Below, one piece after another: positions 8,536-17,183 of a stretch of 64,000 bases of DNA. The stretch is from Pseudorhodobacter antarcticus (GTDB lineage: Bacteria > Pseudomonadota > Alphaproteobacteria > Rhodobacterales > Rhodobacteraceae): contig CAMAXX010000005.1 in the NCBI GenBank assembly GCA_945862435.1, positions 62,001 to 126,000 of the forward strand. The letters are read 5' to 3'. Each line of letters begins with the position of its first letter. Positions within the stretch are counted from its first letter, which is position 1. Both the position numbers and the translations under genes were made by a program. The notes below the pieces were generated by a model. That model had not been told where the DNA came from and made no database searches. It worked only from the letters and a program-made list of their open reading frames with translations.

Positions 8536-9506
8536 GTCAGCGCAGCGGCCAGCCTTTCCCACTCATCCGCCGCGCCTGCAGGGCCAAGGCGCAGCCATGT
8601 TGCGGAATAGGGAAAAATGCGGCTCCAAATATGCGCGCGTGCAAGGCGGATTTGCACTGCAGTTGCATCTGGCGTGTCATACAAACGAAACAAATCGCAC
8701 CCGCCAACCACGCGCCACCCCGCCCCGCGCGCCAAATCATCCATCTTTGCGGCATCTTGCGACAGCCGCGCGCGGGTCGCATGGGCCCAATGGGTATCGG
8801 CATAAGCAGCGCGCGCGATATGCAGCGCAGGGCCAGACACAGGCCACGGGCCCGCCAAGGCGCGCAGTGCTTGCACATCCGATTGCGGGCCAAACACCAG
8901 ACCAAACCGCGCCCCTGCAAGCCCCCAAAACTTGCCAAAAGATCGCAAGATCAGCAGCTTATCCTGCCCTGCATGGGGCAAAAGTGTCAGATGCGGGGCC
9001 ACATCGCAAAAGCTTTCATCCACAATCAGCAGCCCCACTTTCGGCAGCAGTGTAAGCAGTTCGTCAGGGGTAAAGACCCGCCCATCAGGATTGTTGGGGT
9101 TGACGAGCACGGCCAAATCCGCCCCGCGCATCGCCGCTAAATCTGGCGCGGCGCTCACCTTCCAGCCCTGCGCGCGCAAACAGGCGGCATGTTCGTTATA
9201 ACTTGGGCTCAGCACCACCGCCCGCCCTGCAGCGCGCAACTGCGGGATCATTTGTATCGCCGCCTGCGCGCCCGCGCAGATCATTGCAGGGGCCGTCACG
9301 CCGTAATGTTGCTGCGCTGCCGCCAGAGCTTGTGCCATATCCTCGCCCGTGGGCAAGCGATGCCACAGTGCGGGCGGCATATTGGCAATGGGATAAGCCA
9401 TACGGTTGATCCCCGTTGACAGATCAATCCAATCATCCGGTTGCCCGCCAAACTGTGCAATCGCCGCCCCAATGTTGCCGCCGTGGTCACGGGTTTTGTC
9501 AATCAT
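8532..9506 (-). CDS. cobD: Threonine-phosphate decarboxylase (cobalamin arm)
   Basis: A 324-residue fold-type I PLP enzyme of the CobD (Salmonella) / CobC (Pseudomonas denitrificans) type. It decarboxylates L-threonine-phosphate to (R)-1-amino-2-propanol phosphate for the nucleotide loop of B12. Visible motifs are GGNIGAAIAQFG and WIDLSTGINRMAYP near the N-terminus, VLVNPNNPDGRVF (133-145) and the PLP lysine Lys192 in LRSFGKFWGLAGARFG. I chose the ATG at 9506 (MIDKTRDHGG); the open frame continues 29 codons upstream into the intergenic repeat without family similarity. It is the last gene of the minus-strand cobalamin unit, separated from cbiB by the repeat. Confidence 0.92.
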   Translation of the reverse strand: MIDKTRDHGGNIGAAIAQFGGQPDDWIDLSTGINRMAYPIANMPPALWHRLPTGEDMAQALAAAQQHYGVTAPAMICAGAQAAIQMIPQLRAAGRAVVLSPSYNEHAACLRAQGWKVSAAPDLAAMRGADLAVLVNPNNPDGRVFTPDELLTLLPKVGLLIVDESFCDVAPHLTLLPHAGQDKLLILRSFGKFWGLAGARFGLVFGPQSDVQALRALAGPWPVSGPALHIARAAYADTHWAHATRARLSQDAAKMDDLARGAGWRVVGGCDLFRLYDTPDATAVQIRLARAHIWSRIFPYSATWLRLGPAGAADEWERLAAALT

Positions 9507-9530
9507 GGAGCTTTTCCTTCCGTGATAGAA

Positions 9531-9673
9531 GGGGGGCTCGCCCCCCTCGCTTCGCTCACCCCCGAGGATATTTGCAGAGTTAGGAAGCCGCAATGATCTG
9601 CCTGCTTCCCTACTCGAAAAATATCCTCGGGGGGTAGCCCGCCTTTTGCGGGCTGGGGGGGCGAGCCCCCCCC
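9531..9673. repeat. Intergenic palindromic element, copy A (double form)
   Basis: The element consists of nested inverted repeats: GGGGGGCTCGCCCCCC, then CCCCCGAGGATATTT (9559-9573) pairing with AAATATCCTCGGGGG (9619-9633), with GAGTTAGGAAG and GCTTCCCTACTC arms inside. A GCCCGC/GCGGGC hairpin (9637-9653) and a second G-run/C-run palindrome follow. It lies between cbiB and cobD, both on the minus strand, so it would be transcribed and fold. The same core recurs at about 33.5, 35.5, 43.6 and 46.9 kb. Confidence 0.85.
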
Positions 9674-9681
9674 TTCGCTGG

Positions 9682-10617
9682 TCAAATCAGAACAGTCACT
9701 GCCACCATAAGCCCCGCCATCACCGCCAGCGCGCGTATATAAATGCGCAGGCCTTGGGTGATATGCGCGGGGCTTGGATCAAGCGCGGTGGCGTTCAGCC
9801 AAGGCTCGTTTGCGATATGGTTTTCATATATCCGTGGGCCAGATAGGCGAATGTTCAGCGCGCCTGCAAGCGCGGCCTCGGGCCAGCCTGCGTTGGGGGA
9901 TCGGTGCGCGCTTGCATCGGCCAGCATCACCGCCCAAGCGCGGTGCGGTGCAGGCGAGGCCAGAGCAAACAGCGCGCCCGTCAGGCGTGCGGGGATCAGG
10001 TTGACCCAATCATCCGTGCGCGCAGAAAACCAGCCAAAGTCTTGATAGCGAGGGGTTTTATGGCCAATCATACTGTCTAGCGTATTGATTGCCTTATAGG
10101 CTGCAATGCCTGGCAGGCCAAAGATCACGCCCCAAAATAGGGGCGCGATGATGCCGTCTGATGTGTTTTCCGCCAGACTTTCCAGCGCCGCGCGCGCGAC
10201 GCCCTCGCTGCCGAGTTGCGCAGGATCGCGGCCGACGATCATGGACACTTCATAGCGCGCCGACGTCAAATCCCCAGCCTGCAAAGGCCGTGCTATTGCC
10301 GCAACATGGGTATACATCGAGTGCGCCGCAACCAAAGGCCAAGCCAAAATACCTGTGATAACCGCCCCCAGCAAGCCCTGCGGCAAGGCCAGCGTGATGG
10401 CATATGCGGGCAGAGTAGCAGCGGTGACCACGATGGCAAAGGTCACGACCCCATTCCATTTGCGGGCCGCGCCATCCACGTTCAGCCGCGCCTCAAGTGC
10501 CGATATTAACGCGCCAATCCATGTGACAGGGTGGCCGATGCGGCGATACAGCGCATCGGGCCAACCAATGGCTGCATCAATGGCAAGGGCGATCAACATG
10601 GCTGCAGCAAACATCAT
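9682..10617 (-). CDS. cbiB: Adenosylcobinamide-phosphate synthase
   Basis: A 311-residue integral membrane enzyme (CbiB; CobD in Pseudomonas/Rhodobacter nomenclature). It amidates adenosylcobyric acid with aminopropanol phosphate to give adenosylcobinamide phosphate. Family features are ALAIDAAIGWPDALYRRIGHPVTW-type sequence at the N-terminus, IVGRDPAQLGSEGVARAALE in the middle, the strongly conserved ESLAENTSDGIIAPLFW and the later YKAINTLDSMIGHK. Several hydrophobic segments span the chain. The ATG at 10617 overlaps the TGA of the upstream GHMP gene (ATGA). It follows the aminopropanol-phosphate enzymes logically, and its product feeds CobU. Confidence 0.95.
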   Translation of the reverse strand: MMFAAAMLIALAIDAAIGWPDALYRRIGHPVTWIGALISALEARLNVDGAARKWNGVVTFAIVVTAATLPAYAITLALPQGLLGAVITGILAWPLVAAHSMYTHVAAIARPLQAGDLTSARYEVSMIVGRDPAQLGSEGVARAALESLAENTSDGIIAPLFWGVIFGLPGIAAYKAINTLDSMIGHKTPRYQDFGWFSARTDDWVNLIPARLTGALFALASPAPHRAWAVMLADASAHRSPNAGWPEAALAGALNIRLSGPRIYENHIANEPWLNATALDPSPAHITQGLRIYIRALAVMAGLMVAVTVLI

Positions 10618-11444
10618 ACGCCCCTATAGCCAAAGATCAGAGCGCGCGATAGGCCCGCCGCGCGCAGGGCGGCACGTCCGTTCTGCGGCACTGTGCCTTT
10701 TGCAAAGATCAGCCCGCGCGCCGATCCTGTATGCGCGATCAAATAGCCCAGCGCGCCAAGGCGGGTCGCAAGCGCTGCGGTGGGATCACTTTGAACATTG
10801 CGCAGGGCAAGGGTGGCCTGCGCAGATGTTGTGGCCAGTTTCGCTAGCGCCCCTAAATCTTGCGATTTTGCGGCCTGTTCCCAACCTATTAGCAGGGCTG
10901 AAATATCGGGAAAGTGCAAATCTGCGGGGTTTGTTCGCTGGCCATCACCCCAGAATCCGCCCAAAATGTCAAATGCGGGTGGGGCGGTCAGCAGGGCCAA
11001 AACGCGGCCCTCGCGGCTGGCCCAGAGCATCTGCGCAGGCCGGCGCAGCATCAGCGGGTCGCTAGCCCCCTCGCTGGCCACACAAGCGCTGGCCAGCGCC
11101 AAATCACCGCCACGCCACCCCGCCAGCCGCGCCAAACTGACCAGCGCGGCAGTCGATGCGCCAGCCCCCGCGCCCACTGGCATCTGCGGGGCCAGCGTGA
11201 CCTTGGCGTTCAGCCGCAGATTAAGCTGCGCCAAAAAGGCCCGTGCACGGGCTGGGGTGACATTGGGCGCGCCGAGGGGTGTGTGAATGGACAGCCCCTG
11301 TGCGGGCAATGCTGTGGCGGTGAGGTAAAGGTTTGGGCAGGGCAAAGAAATCAGGGCCAAGGGGCCACCTTCCCCCAAGCGGCCCTGCATCAACTCGCCA
11401 AAATGGCCCGCAACGCTGACGCTTTGGCCCATCTTGCCCCCCAT
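10614..11444 (-). CDS. GHMP kinase, probable L-threonine kinase (PduX-like)
   Basis: A 276-residue GHMP-superfamily kinase, probably the L-threonine kinase that supplies L-threonine phosphate to the downstream decarboxylase, as PduX does in Salmonella. It begins SVSVAGHFGELMQGRLG, a typical PduX-type start. It has the ATP-binding glycine-rich motif PVGAGAGASTAALVSLA and the later LLIGWEQAAK and IAHTGSARGLIF segments. The TGA of the upstream phosphatase and this ATG share a base (TGATG), so the genes are translationally coupled; this fixes the start at 11444 although the frame is open for 72 codons upstream. The substrate is assigned from context; other GHMP substrates are possible. Confidence 0.8.
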   Translation of the reverse strand: MGGKMGQSVSVAGHFGELMQGRLGEGGPLALISLPCPNLYLTATALPAQGLSIHTPLGAPNVTPARARAFLAQLNLRLNAKVTLAPQMPVGAGAGASTAALVSLARLAGWRGGDLALASACVASEGASDPLMLRRPAQMLWASREGRVLALLTAPPAFDILGGFWGDGQRTNPADLHFPDISALLIGWEQAAKSQDLGALAKLATTSAQATLALRNVQSDPTAALATRLGALGYLIAHTGSARGLIFAKGTVPQNGRAALRAAGLSRALIFGYRGV

Positions 11445-12025
11445 CACTGCCCCACCCAATTCACCGCATGAATGGCCCAAGTGCCCGTGGCCAGATCGCG
11501 CGACAGCCGGGTTAGCGATAGGGGGGCAACCGAAAATCCAAGGCCAAGATGCGCCGCCCCCAAAGCCAGCCCAATCGCGGTGCGGACAATGCCAGCATGT
11601 GCCACGATAATGTGGCGGCCAGCAGGCAGGGCCAAAAGGGCGGGCGTAGCGCGGGCGCAAAGCGCGTCAAAACTTTCGCCATTTGGCGGGGTAAATGCTG
11701 CTAATGCGTGCTGCGCCAGCGGGCCAATGTCGGGCAGGTTGGCGTAAGGGGCCCCCTCCCAATCACCGAAATCTTGCTCTCGCAGGCTGGGGTCTTGGCG
11801 CGGCGATACGTCCCATAGGGCGGCGGCGGTTTGCATGCAGCGCAGGGCGGGGCTGGCGTGCAGCGTATCATTTGCGCCGATATTGACCCGCGCGCGCAGC
11901 GCATCAATGGCCGCAGTGTTGCTGCAATCGGCCGCAACATCGCGCCGCCCAGCCATAGCTCCGCCATCCAGGCTGGGCGCGTGGCGTATCAGCAAGATAT
12001 CGGCAATACTTGTGGTGCTGGACAT
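11444..12025 (-). CDS. Histidine phosphatase, probable alpha-ribazole phosphatase
   Basis: A 193-residue phosphoglycerate-mutase-like phosphatase. The catalytic histidine lies in LLIRHAPSLDG (RHA in place of the more usual RHG). The second conserved Arg is in ASPALRCMQTA, the Glu region is REQDFGDWEG, and the second catalytic His is in IIVAHAGIVRTA. The family includes Salmonella CobC, which dephosphorylates alpha-ribazole-5'-phosphate or adenosylcobalamin-5'-phosphate in the last step of B12 assembly. The location as first gene of the minus-strand cobalamin unit, divergent from cobU, supports that role. The family is functionally broad, so the substrate is inferred from context. Confidence 0.85.
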   Translation of the reverse strand: MSSTTSIADILLIRHAPSLDGGAMAGRRDVAADCSNTAAIDALRARVNIGANDTLHASPALRCMQTAAALWDVSPRQDPSLREQDFGDWEGAPYANLPDIGPLAQHALAAFTPPNGESFDALCARATPALLALPAGRHIIVAHAGIVRTAIGLALGAAHLGLGFSVAPLSLTRLSRDLATGTWAIHAVNWVGQ

Positions 12026-12095
12026 TGGGGCGGATTCGCTCTGGCCTAATCGCCCTCTATCTGATTTATTTATGCCTTCGGAGCAAGAGGCGCAG
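12026..12095. promoter_or_regulatory. Divergent promoter region of the cobalamin units
   Basis: These 70 bases separate the start of the phosphatase gene (minus) from the start of cobU (plus) and must hold both promoters. The middle is AT-rich (CTGATTTATTTATG). I see no cobalamin-riboswitch-like fold; the space is far too short for one. Confidence 0.4.
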
Positions 12096-12596
12096 ATGAT
12101 TGTTTTGGTAACTGGCGGGGCGCGGTCGGGAAAAAGTAAACTGGCCGAAGCGCGCTGTTTGGCGTTGGGGCGGCCCGCAACCTATATCGCCACAGCGGAA
12201 ATTTTTGACGATGAAATGCGCGCGCGCGTGGACACACACCGCGCGCGGCGGGGGGCGGAATGGCGCGATTTTGCTGCGCCTTTGGATCTGGTGGGCGCAC
12301 TTGTAGCAACCGAAGGGCAGGGAACGCGCCTGATAGATTGCCTGACGATGTGGTTAAATAATGTGATGTATCACGGGCAAGACGTGGGCCAAGAAACGCA
12401 GCGGCTATGCGCTGCTTTGCACGGCGCGCGCGCGCCTGTCGTTTTGGTCACTAACGAAATTGGCATGGGAATTGTGCCAGACAATGCCCTTGCCCGCGCA
12501 TTTCGCGACGCGCAAGGTATTCTTAACCAAGAGGTTGCGGCGCTGGCAGATGAGGTGTTACTAGCAGTCAGCGGGTTACCAGTGCGCATTAAGTAG
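12096..12596 (+). CDS. cobU: Adenosylcobinamide kinase / guanylyltransferase
   Basis: A 166-residue CobU/CobP bifunctional enzyme that phosphorylates adenosylcobinamide and transfers GMP to it, giving adenosylcobinamide-GDP. It begins MIVLVTGGARSGKSKLAEAR, with the P-loop GGARSGKS at residues 7-14. ATYIATAEIFDDEM with the guanylylation-associated region, THRARRGAEWRDF (guanylylated His), TRLIDCLTMWLNN and VVLVTNEIGMGIVP follow in the usual order. I chose the ATG at 12096 because AAGAGG sits about five bases upstream; an alternative ATG at 12072 adds eight residues (MPSEQEAQ). It starts the plus-strand unit with cobT and cobS. Confidence 0.94.
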   Translation: MIVLVTGGARSGKSKLAEARCLALGRPATYIATAEIFDDEMRARVDTHRARRGAEWRDFAAPLDLVGALVATEGQGTRLIDCLTMWLNNVMYHGQDVGQETQRLCAALHGARAPVVLVTNEIGMGIVPDNALARAFRDAQGILNQEVAALADEVLLAVSGLPVRIK

Positions 12597-12604
12597 GAAC
12601 AAAA

Positions 12605-13615
12605 ATGCCCTTAAATTTCAAAAGTCTCAGTGACTTTGCCACCATCGCTGCCACAATGCCAGGGCCGGATGAGGGTGCGCGCGCGCAGGCCTTGGCACGG
12701 CAAAGTAACCTGACCAAACCGCCCGGATCACTGGGGCGGCTGGAAGACTTGGCGGTGTTTATGGCGGGATGGCGCGGAAATGCGCGGCCCAAAATTGCCC
12801 GCGCGCAGGCGCTGATTTTTGCAGGCAATCACGGCATTTGTGCCCAAGGTGTGAACCCGTACCCGCAAGAAGTCACCGCGCAGATGGTGGCCAATTTTCA
12901 GTCAGGCGGGGCGGCGATTAACCAGCTTTGCCGCGCGAATGGCGCCGATATGCACGTTGTGGCGCTGGATTTAAACCGGCCTACAGCCGATTTTACCGCC
13001 CATGCCGCAATGACCGAAACCGAGGTTTTGGCCGCCCTAAAATCGGGCGTCGATGCTGTCGACATCGCGGCCGATGTGCTGATTTTGGGCGAAATGGGCA
13101 TTGGCAATTCGACCGTGGCGGCCGCGCTTTGCGCCAGTATTTTTGGCGGTGGGGCCGAAGCATGGGTTGGCGCGGGCACGGGGGCAGATGCCGCAGGGCA
13201 GGCGCGCAAAGTGGCCGCAATCGAGGCAGGGCTATCGCGCCATAATTCCCCCAAAGGCATGGCGGCGCTGGTCGCTTTTGGCGGGCGCGAGCAGGCGGCA
13301 ATTTGCGGGGCAGTGCTGGCGGCGCGGGTCAAATCCATCCCCGTGGTTTTGGATGGCTTTATCTGCACTGCCGCCGTCGCCCCGCTGTTTTCGGTTGCGC
13401 CAAGCCTGCTGGATCATTGCCTGATCGGGCATCTAAGCGCAGAAAAGGGGCACCGCAAACTGCTGGCAGAAATGGATAAACCTGCGATTTTAGAAATGGA
13501 TATGCGTCTTGGCGAGGGGTCGGGCGCGGCGCTGGCCCTTGGGATTTTGCGCGGTGCCTTGGCCTGTCACAACGGTATGGCCACCTTTGGCGAGGCAGGA
13601 GTTTCCGGCGCATGA
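12605..13615 (+). CDS. cobT: Nicotinate-nucleotide:dimethylbenzimidazole phosphoribosyltransferase
   Basis: A 336-residue enzyme (CobT in Salmonella; CobU in Pseudomonas denitrificans) that activates the lower ligand 5,6-dimethylbenzimidazole to alpha-ribazole phosphate. Conserved parts visible are LTKPPGSLGRLEDLAVFMAG (36-55), FAGNHGICAQGVNPYPQEVT, LGEMGIGNSTVAAAL, the substrate-binding GGREQAAICGAVLAA, LDGFICTAAV and the catalytic-Glu region MRLGEGSGAALALG near the C-terminus. It follows cobU by eight bases and overlaps cobS. It should not be confused with the cobaltochelatase subunit, also called CobT, encoded at 35.6 kb. Confidence 0.97.
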   Translation: MPLNFKSLSDFATIAATMPGPDEGARAQALARQSNLTKPPGSLGRLEDLAVFMAGWRGNARPKIARAQALIFAGNHGICAQGVNPYPQEVTAQMVANFQSGGAAINQLCRANGADMHVVALDLNRPTADFTAHAAMTETEVLAALKSGVDAVDIAADVLILGEMGIGNSTVAAALCASIFGGGAEAWVGAGTGADAAGQARKVAAIEAGLSRHNSPKGMAALVAFGGREQAAICGAVLAARVKSIPVVLDGFICTAAVAPLFSVAPSLLDHCLIGHLSAEKGHRKLLAEMDKPAILEMDMRLGEGSGAALALGILRGALACHNGMATFGEAGVSGA

Positions 13616-14391
13616 AGCAGCCTTCCGCGTTCAGTTTGCGTCCACATCTTGCCGCGGTGCAAGTGGCCTTGATGCTGCTGACGCGCTTGCCAGCGGGGCG
13701 CATTTCGGGCGCGGTCCCCAGCCTTGCCGATGCGGCCTGGGCCTATCCAATTGTTGGGGCGCTGGTGGGCGGAATTGGCGCGGCCGTTTTGGGCGGTGCG
13801 CTTGCAGTGGGCCTGCCTGCGCCTGTTGCTGCAGTGCTGGCCATTACCGCAGGTGTTTTGGCCACGGGAGGGCTGCATGAAGACGGGCTGGCCGATTTGG
13901 CTGATGGCTTTGGCGGCGGGCGCGATACGGCGCGCAAGCTTGAGATTATGCGTGACAGCCGCATTGGAAGCTATGGCACCTTGGCGCTGATTTTGTCGCT
14001 GGTGCTGCGGGTTCTTGCCTTATCGACTTTGGCACAGATTTCGCCCGCTGCGGCAATGCTGGCGCTAATTGCTGTCGAGGCGGCCGCGCGCGCAGGACTT
14101 ACGGTGATGCTGCGGGTTATGCCATCGGCGCGCGCGCAGGGTCTGGGCCAGTCGGCGGCGGGGGTGACGGCGCGCGGCATGGCGCAGGCGCTTAGCCTTG
14201 GCGCATTAGTGCTGATGTTTGCATTGGGCCTTGGTGCAGGACTGATCGTTGCAGCATCGATAGCCTTGGCGCAATCGGCCCTCGCTTTGCTGGCAATGCG
14301 GCAAATCGGCGGGCAAACGGGCGATGTTTTGGGCGCAGCCCAGCAGATTGGCGCCCTGGCCGGATGGCTGGCGCTGCTGCCACTTGCCTAA
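13612..14391 (+). CDS. cobS: Adenosylcobinamide-GDP ribazoletransferase
   Basis: A 259-residue membrane enzyme (CobS in Salmonella; CobV in Pseudomonas denitrificans) that joins adenosylcobinamide-GDP with alpha-ribazole, completing the nucleotide loop. Landmarks are LMLLTRLPAGR near the N-terminus, AYPIVGALVGGIGA, the metal-binding signature GGLHEDGLADLADGFGGG (about 85-102) and KLEIMRDSRIGSYGTLALI. The rest is hydrophobic, with at least five membrane segments. The ATG overlaps the cobT TGA (ATGA), and the last codon abuts the convergent kinase gene, so cobS is the last gene of the unit. Confidence 0.96.
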   Translation: MKQPSAFSLRPHLAAVQVALMLLTRLPAGRISGAVPSLADAAWAYPIVGALVGGIGAAVLGGALAVGLPAPVAAVLAITAGVLATGGLHEDGLADLADGFGGGRDTARKLEIMRDSRIGSYGTLALILSLVLRVLALSTLAQISPAAAMLALIAVEAAARAGLTVMLRVMPSARAQGLGQSAAGVTARGMAQALSLGALVLMFALGLGAGLIVAASIALAQSALALLAMRQIGGQTGDVLGAAQQIGALAGWLALLPLA

Positions 14392-17172
14392 CTAAGACGC
14401 CATTTGCCGCGTCATCGCGTTTTCGGTTTGATGCAAAAGTTCAGACAGCTTTGGCAAAGCCGCCAGCGCCGCTGCGCCATTTTGCGCCTTTAGATCGGTT
14501 TCCATTTGGGCCAAATGGGCCTGCAACGCCAGCGCTCCAAAGGTGGCGGCAGACCCTGCAAGGCTGTGCACCATCGCTTGCACGGCGGACAATTCACCTG
14601 TGCGCAGCGCGCTTTCGCTTTTGGTCAGCGTTGTTGCACCTTCGGTCAAAAAGCGAGACGTCAGCCCGGTCAGCCGCGGTGCCCCCAACGCCGATTTTAA
14701 ATCGTCCAAGGTGCTGTTGCGCAAGATAGGCAGTTTGGGGGCAATGGTTTTGACTTGGCCAGTCAGGTGAAAATTTTCGTCTTCACCAGTTTCGGCGGCT
14801 ATAGCATGGCCGGGGCTGGGTTTGGCCCGCCGTTTTGGGCGCTCCGTTTGCACGCTGCTGGCTGGTTTTACCACTGGCTTTGGCATTGGCAAAACCGTCA
14901 GTTCCGCCAGCACATGCATCAACATGTCACGATCCAGCGGCTTGTTCAAAACCGCGTTCATGCCAGATGCCAAAAATAACGCGCGATCATCGGGCAGGGC
15001 ATGGGCGGTCAGCGCAATAATGGGGGCATTGGCGCAGGGGCCAGTTCCGGCACGCAGCCTTACTGTGGCGGCAATTCCATCCAACGCGGGCATGGAAATA
15101 TCCATAAAAATAAGATCGAAATGGCTTTTTTGCGCCAACTGCACACCTTCAAGACCATCGACGGCTTCGGTCACCTTGTGGCCCGCAGCCAGCAGCATTT
15201 CACGCAGGATAAATCGGTTGATTTGGTTATCTTCCACCACCAGAATGTCCAAAGGTTTGACTGCACCCTTTGCTTTAGCGTTGCGGCTATACCTTGGCGC
15301 TTTTGCCGATTTTGTTTTAGGCTTGTTTCCGGGCGCAGATGGCTCCAGCGTGGGGTTGCGATAGGGCAGATCAACCCAAAAGGTCGCGCCAAGCTTGGGC
15401 TGGCTGACCACGCCAATTTCGCCGCCCATCGATTGCACGATCCGCCGCGCAATACCCAGACCCAGCCCCGTGCCGTCGGCCCTGCGGCCAAAACTGCTGT
15501 CGAGGGTGACAAAATCGTCAAACACACGGGCCTGATCCGCCAAAGCAATGCCTATTCCCGTATCACGCACGCGCAGCGACAAGCGCGGATTGCCCCCGCC
15601 GCCTTCGTTCACAACAGCAGCCTGCAATTCCACCAGCCCATGTTCGGTGAATTTAATCGCGTTGCTGATCAAATTCAGCAGAACTTGCCGCAACCTAAGG
15701 GCAGACCCTATAACCATGCCAATCGCGCCCGCCTCGGGGCGATAGCGCAGCGTCAGCCCCTTGGCCTGCGCCAGCGCGGCTTGGCTTTCCAGCGCGTCTT
15801 GAACCAAATCGTCCAAATCCAGCGCCACATTGTCACCCTCGATGAGCCCACTTTCTAGCCGCGCAATGTCAAGCACGTCGGTGACATGATGCAACAGCAA
15901 TTCGCCCGATTTCTGCATAACATCGACAAATTCGGCCTGTTTTTCCGAAAGTGGCGTCACCTTTAGCAAGTCAAGCGATCCTAAAAGCCCATTCAAAGGC
16001 GTGCGCATTTCGTGGCTCATGACCGCCAAAAAGCGCGCCTTGGCACGTTCGCCCGCCAGCGCCTCGTCACGGGCTTTTGTCAGACGCTCTTCTGCGATCA
16101 TTCGGTCGGAAATGTCGCGCAAGTAGCTGACGAAAATCTCGCCATCTTGGGACATGGTCTTGGCAACTGACAGCTCGACGGGAAAGACTTCGCCCGTTTT
16201 TCGCTTGGCCTGCACTTGCACGCGGCCCTTGCCGATGATGCGCTGCTCGCCCGTTTCCAAATGGCGGCGCATTCCTTCGTTATGGGCCGCAATCAGATGG
16301 TCGGCAAAGATCAACTTGGTCATATCCGCGCCAAGTGCCTCGGCTTCAGAATAGCCAAAAATTTCTGTGGCAGCACCGTTGAATTCAATAAAGTTACCTT
16401 CGCGATCAACCACCAAAACGGCATCAAGAGACGTGTTCAGCATCGCCTGCAATCGATCGCGGGTTGTTTTGTTTTCAATGGCTTGGCGGCGGGTCACGCC
16501 ATAAACGCGCGCCAAAAAGAACACGGCCAGCAGCAGCAGCAAAATCAGCCCCACTGTCAGCATCGCAATGCGCGCCATAGTGTCGCTGACGGAAAGGCGC
16601 TGCCCGTCGGCCAGTTTCGAAAACACGCGAATACCCTCTAGCGTGACGTTACGCACATCGACGCGCAGCTTTACCGCACCTTCGTACATCTTTGGCAACT
16701 GTGCCCGCAGCGCGTCGTCCGGCCCGTCGATATAGGGCAGGGCGGCGTCCATATACGCGTTGATCCGTTCAAATTCGGATGTCATGTTCGGCTCTTGGGC
16801 CAGCTTGCCATAGACAGGCCCGCCCATGATCACATTCAGGCGGCTGTAAAAAATGTCATACCAGCGACGCAACGGAGCAAGATCTGCGGTTGGGTTTGCT
16901 TCGACCACGATCAGCGCAGTGTAGAACTGCAAAAACTCTACTTCGGTCTGCGACAGCGTCCACTGTAGGTTGTCAGAGTTTGCTGTATTTAAATCGCGCA
17001 TCTGCACCAGCGCTTGGCGCGCCGACGTTGTGATCGCGGCGGCCAGCAATAAAAACAGCACAACGGATGCCAAACCCACCGCAAATCGGCGATTTGGGTC
17101 TGTCGGCCCGATAGAACTCAACGAAAAGGTCTGTCTTACCAAGGTGAACTCTTGTACTTTGCTTGGGGCCAT
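14392..17172 (-). CDS. Hybrid sensor histidine kinase with PAS, receiver and Hpt domains
   Basis: A 926-residue membrane kinase carrying a full internal phosphorelay. Two membrane helices (about 30-50 and 204-222) flank a periplasmic sensor domain of about 150 residues. After a linker come a PAS domain (about 237-360), a HisKA dimerisation domain with His387 in FLAVMSHEMRTPLNG, a HATPase with N-box NLISNAIKFTE and G-boxes RVRDTGIGI and DGTGLGLG, and a receiver with Asp691 in LIFMDISMPALDG and Lys744. A C-terminal Hpt domain has His869 in VHSLAGSAATFGA. The gene upstream on the same strand ends 11 bases before this start and encodes a periplasmic protein, a likely signal partner. The output is probably the divergent LuxR-type regulator. 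The ligand is unknown. Confidence 0.95.
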   Translation of the reverse strand: MAPSKVQEFTLVRQTFSLSSIGPTDPNRRFAVGLASVVLFLLLAAAITTSARQALVQMRDLNTANSDNLQWTLSQTEVEFLQFYTALIVVEANPTADLAPLRRWYDIFYSRLNVIMGGPVYGKLAQEPNMTSEFERINAYMDAALPYIDGPDDALRAQLPKMYEGAVKLRVDVRNVTLEGIRVFSKLADGQRLSVSDTMARIAMLTVGLILLLLLAVFFLARVYGVTRRQAIENKTTRDRLQAMLNTSLDAVLVVDREGNFIEFNGAATEIFGYSEAEALGADMTKLIFADHLIAAHNEGMRRHLETGEQRIIGKGRVQVQAKRKTGEVFPVELSVAKTMSQDGEIFVSYLRDISDRMIAEERLTKARDEALAGERAKARFLAVMSHEMRTPLNGLLGSLDLLKVTPLSEKQAEFVDVMQKSGELLLHHVTDVLDIARLESGLIEGDNVALDLDDLVQDALESQAALAQAKGLTLRYRPEAGAIGMVIGSALRLRQVLLNLISNAIKFTEHGLVELQAAVVNEGGGGNPRLSLRVRDTGIGIALADQARVFDDFVTLDSSFGRRADGTGLGLGIARRIVQSMGGEIGVVSQPKLGATFWVDLPYRNPTLEPSAPGNKPKTKSAKAPRYSRNAKAKGAVKPLDILVVEDNQINRFILREMLLAAGHKVTEAVDGLEGVQLAQKSHFDLIFMDISMPALDGIAATVRLRAGTGPCANAPIIALTAHALPDDRALFLASGMNAVLNKPLDRDMLMHVLAELTVLPMPKPVVKPASSVQTERPKRRAKPSPGHAIAAETGEDENFHLTGQVKTIAPKLPILRNSTLDDLKSALGAPRLTGLTSRFLTEGATTLTKSESALRTGELSAVQAMVHSLAGSAATFGALALQAHLAQMETDLKAQNGAAALAALPKLSELLHQTENAMTRQMAS

Positions 17173-17183
17173 CGCCCCAAAGA

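Noticed and set aside
11445..11660. 72-codon N-terminal extension of the GHMP kinase frame
   Set aside because: It overlaps the phosphatase gene in another frame; the TGATG junction at 11444 gives a natural start.
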